From positions 1-7,329 of the forward strand of contig NZ_JBHZSG010000074.1 in assembly GCF_043642205.1 (NCBI RefSeq): DNA of 7,329 nt, given 5' to 3'. Origin of the DNA: Thalassotalea_A litorea. Lineage in GTDB: Bacteria; Pseudomonadota; Gammaproteobacteria; Enterobacterales; Alteromonadaceae. The notes beneath the pieces are model-generated. The model was not told where the DNA came from. It searched no databases and saw only the letters and a list, made by a program, of their open reading frames with translations. The position numbers and the translations under genes are program-made. Positions 6,952-7,329 of this stretch are shown piece by piece (the stretch's first letter is position 1; every line of letters begins with the position of its first letter).

Positions 6952-6965
6952 CTTGACAAGGTGGC
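6948..6965 (+). other. Short hairpin after kduI
   Basis: GCCACTT and AGGTGGC pair as a 7-bp stem with one G-U pair around a GACA tetraloop. It begins 17 nt after the kduI stop codon. No T-run follows, so it is not a standard terminator. It may protect the 3' end of the DUF4861-kduI mRNA, or act with the larger hairpin at 6980-7012. Confidence 0.45.
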
Positions 6966-6979
6966 AGCATTGATTGAAT

Positions 6980-7012
6980 ATTGCACAGTGTGGTATGAAT
7001 ATACTGTGCAAT
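6980..7012 (+). other. Strong inverted repeat between kduI and the receptor gene
   Basis: A perfect 10-bp inverted repeat, ATTGCACAGT (6980-6989) and ACTGTGCAAT (7003-7012), is separated by 13 nt. In RNA it can extend by three more pairs, two of them G-U, leaving a 7-nt loop. The following bases, TAATAATCATAAAG, are AT-rich but hold no T-tract, so a terminator role is possible but not typical. TATACT (7000-7005) overlaps the right arm and TATGAA (6994-6999) lies in the loop with TTGATT at 6970-6975, so the dyad may instead be an operator over the receptor promoter. Confidence 0.5.
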
Positions 7013-7040
7013 TAATAATCATAAAGCACTCAGCACTTGT

Positions 7041-7150
7041 AAAAAAAGACGTAAGTAAAAAGTTAGAAAGTAATTAAAACAAAAAACATTACACAAACAA
7101 AAAATAAGAAACAACAATTCAAACTGATAGACAAACTACATAAAACAATA
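7041..7150 (+). other. A-rich, G-poor leader of the receptor gene
   Basis: This stretch is strongly A-biased on the plus strand: bases 7081-7140 contain 38 A, 11 C, 8 T and only 3 G. No gene or hairpin is visible. It probably forms an unstructured 5' untranslated region of the receptor mRNA, which can help ribosome loading. The transcription start is not defined by the sequence. Confidence 0.5.
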
Positions 7151-7152
7151 AT

Positions 7153-7156
7153 GGAG
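7153..7156 (+). promoter_or_regulatory. Ribosome binding site of the receptor gene
   Basis: GGAG ends nine bases before ATG at 7166. An in-frame ATG at 7151 overlaps this motif and has only A-rich sequence before it, so 7166 is the better start; the alternative would add five residues (MESSV). Confidence 0.65.
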
Positions 7157-7165
7157 TCTAGCGTC

Positions 7166-7329
7166 ATGGGGAATAACACAAAATTTGTAGGTTCAACGTT
7201 TACTAAAACGTCAGTAGCTATCGCAATTGGCATGAGTTTAGGAAGTTTTAACGCCTACGCACAAGAAGACAATTCAACAGCAAGCAATCAAGATATCGAA
7301 GTTATCGAAGTGTCCGGTATTCGCTCTGC
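7166..7329 (+). CDS. TonB-dependent receptor, N-terminal part (cut by window end)
   Basis: Fifty-four codons are visible before the window ends. They encode a signal peptide (residues 1-32, core VAIAIGMSLGSF, cleavage AYA/QE), a short polar linker (QEDNSTASNQ) and the segment IEVIEVSGIRS at 44-54, which combines a TonB-box-like stretch with the beginning of a plug domain in the style of Alteromonadales receptors. Such proteins import oligosaccharides through the outer membrane using TonB energy. The rest of the barrel lies outside, so substrate class and integrity cannot be judged. Its place after kduI, behind a long leader and a possible shared operator, suggests it takes up fragments of the polymer degraded by this locus. 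Confidence 0.85.
   Translation, partial: MGNNTKFVGSTFTKTSVAIAIGMSLGSFNAYAQEDNSTASNQDIEVIEVSGIRS

Noticed and set aside
1..7329. CRISPR arrays, tRNA or rRNA genes, insertion sequences, defence or phage genes
   Set aside because: No regularly spaced repeats, cloverleaf sequences, transposase-like proteins or terminal repeats were seen; nearly all the sequence is explained by catabolic genes and their control regions.

Overview
The window looks like part of a polysaccharide-utilisation locus from a marine, Alteromonadales-like gammaproteobacterium. This placement is an inference. It rests on the TonB-dependent receptor beginning at the right edge (signal peptide followed by an EVIEVSGIR segment), the AT-leaning coding style, and the set of exported uronate-polymer enzymes next to KduI and KduD. 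The species cannot be named from the sequence alone.

Layout: positions 1-236 are intergenic and end in a hairpin with a T-tract that terminates a leftward operon. That operon (minus strand, 4733 down to 237) reads kduD, then an alginate_lyase-domain polysaccharide lyase, then a family 2 glycoside hydrolase. The genes are tightly packed: a 1-nt TAATG stop/start overlap and then a 13-nt gap. A 113-nt divergent control region separates it from a rightward operon holding an exported DUF4861 protein and, 15 nt later, kduI. After kduI come 234 nt with two hairpins and an A-rich leader, then the 5' end of a TonB-dependent receptor gene that runs off the window.

Likely working model: the receptor imports oligosaccharides across the outer membrane. 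The exported lyase cuts a uronic-acid polymer by beta-elimination, and the GH2 enzyme trims a neutral or uronic sugar from the fragments. Unsaturated uronate ends rearrange to 5-dehydro-4-deoxy-glucuronate, which KduI isomerises and KduD reduces to 2-keto-3-deoxygluconate (KDG). KduI/KduD normally serve galacturonate- or glucuronate-derived products, so the lyase more likely attacks a glucuronate-containing polymer (glucuronan-like, ulvan-like or another GlcA glycan) than alginate. KDG kinase and aldolase, an inner-membrane transporter and a regulator are absent and would be expected next door.

The points most worth following are the uncharacterised DUF4861 protein co-encoded with KduI, the unsettled substrate of the lyase plus GH2 pair, and an 11-bp motif (TGGTAARGCCA) found both in the divergent kduD/DUF4861 control region and upstream of the receptor gene, which may be a shared operator.
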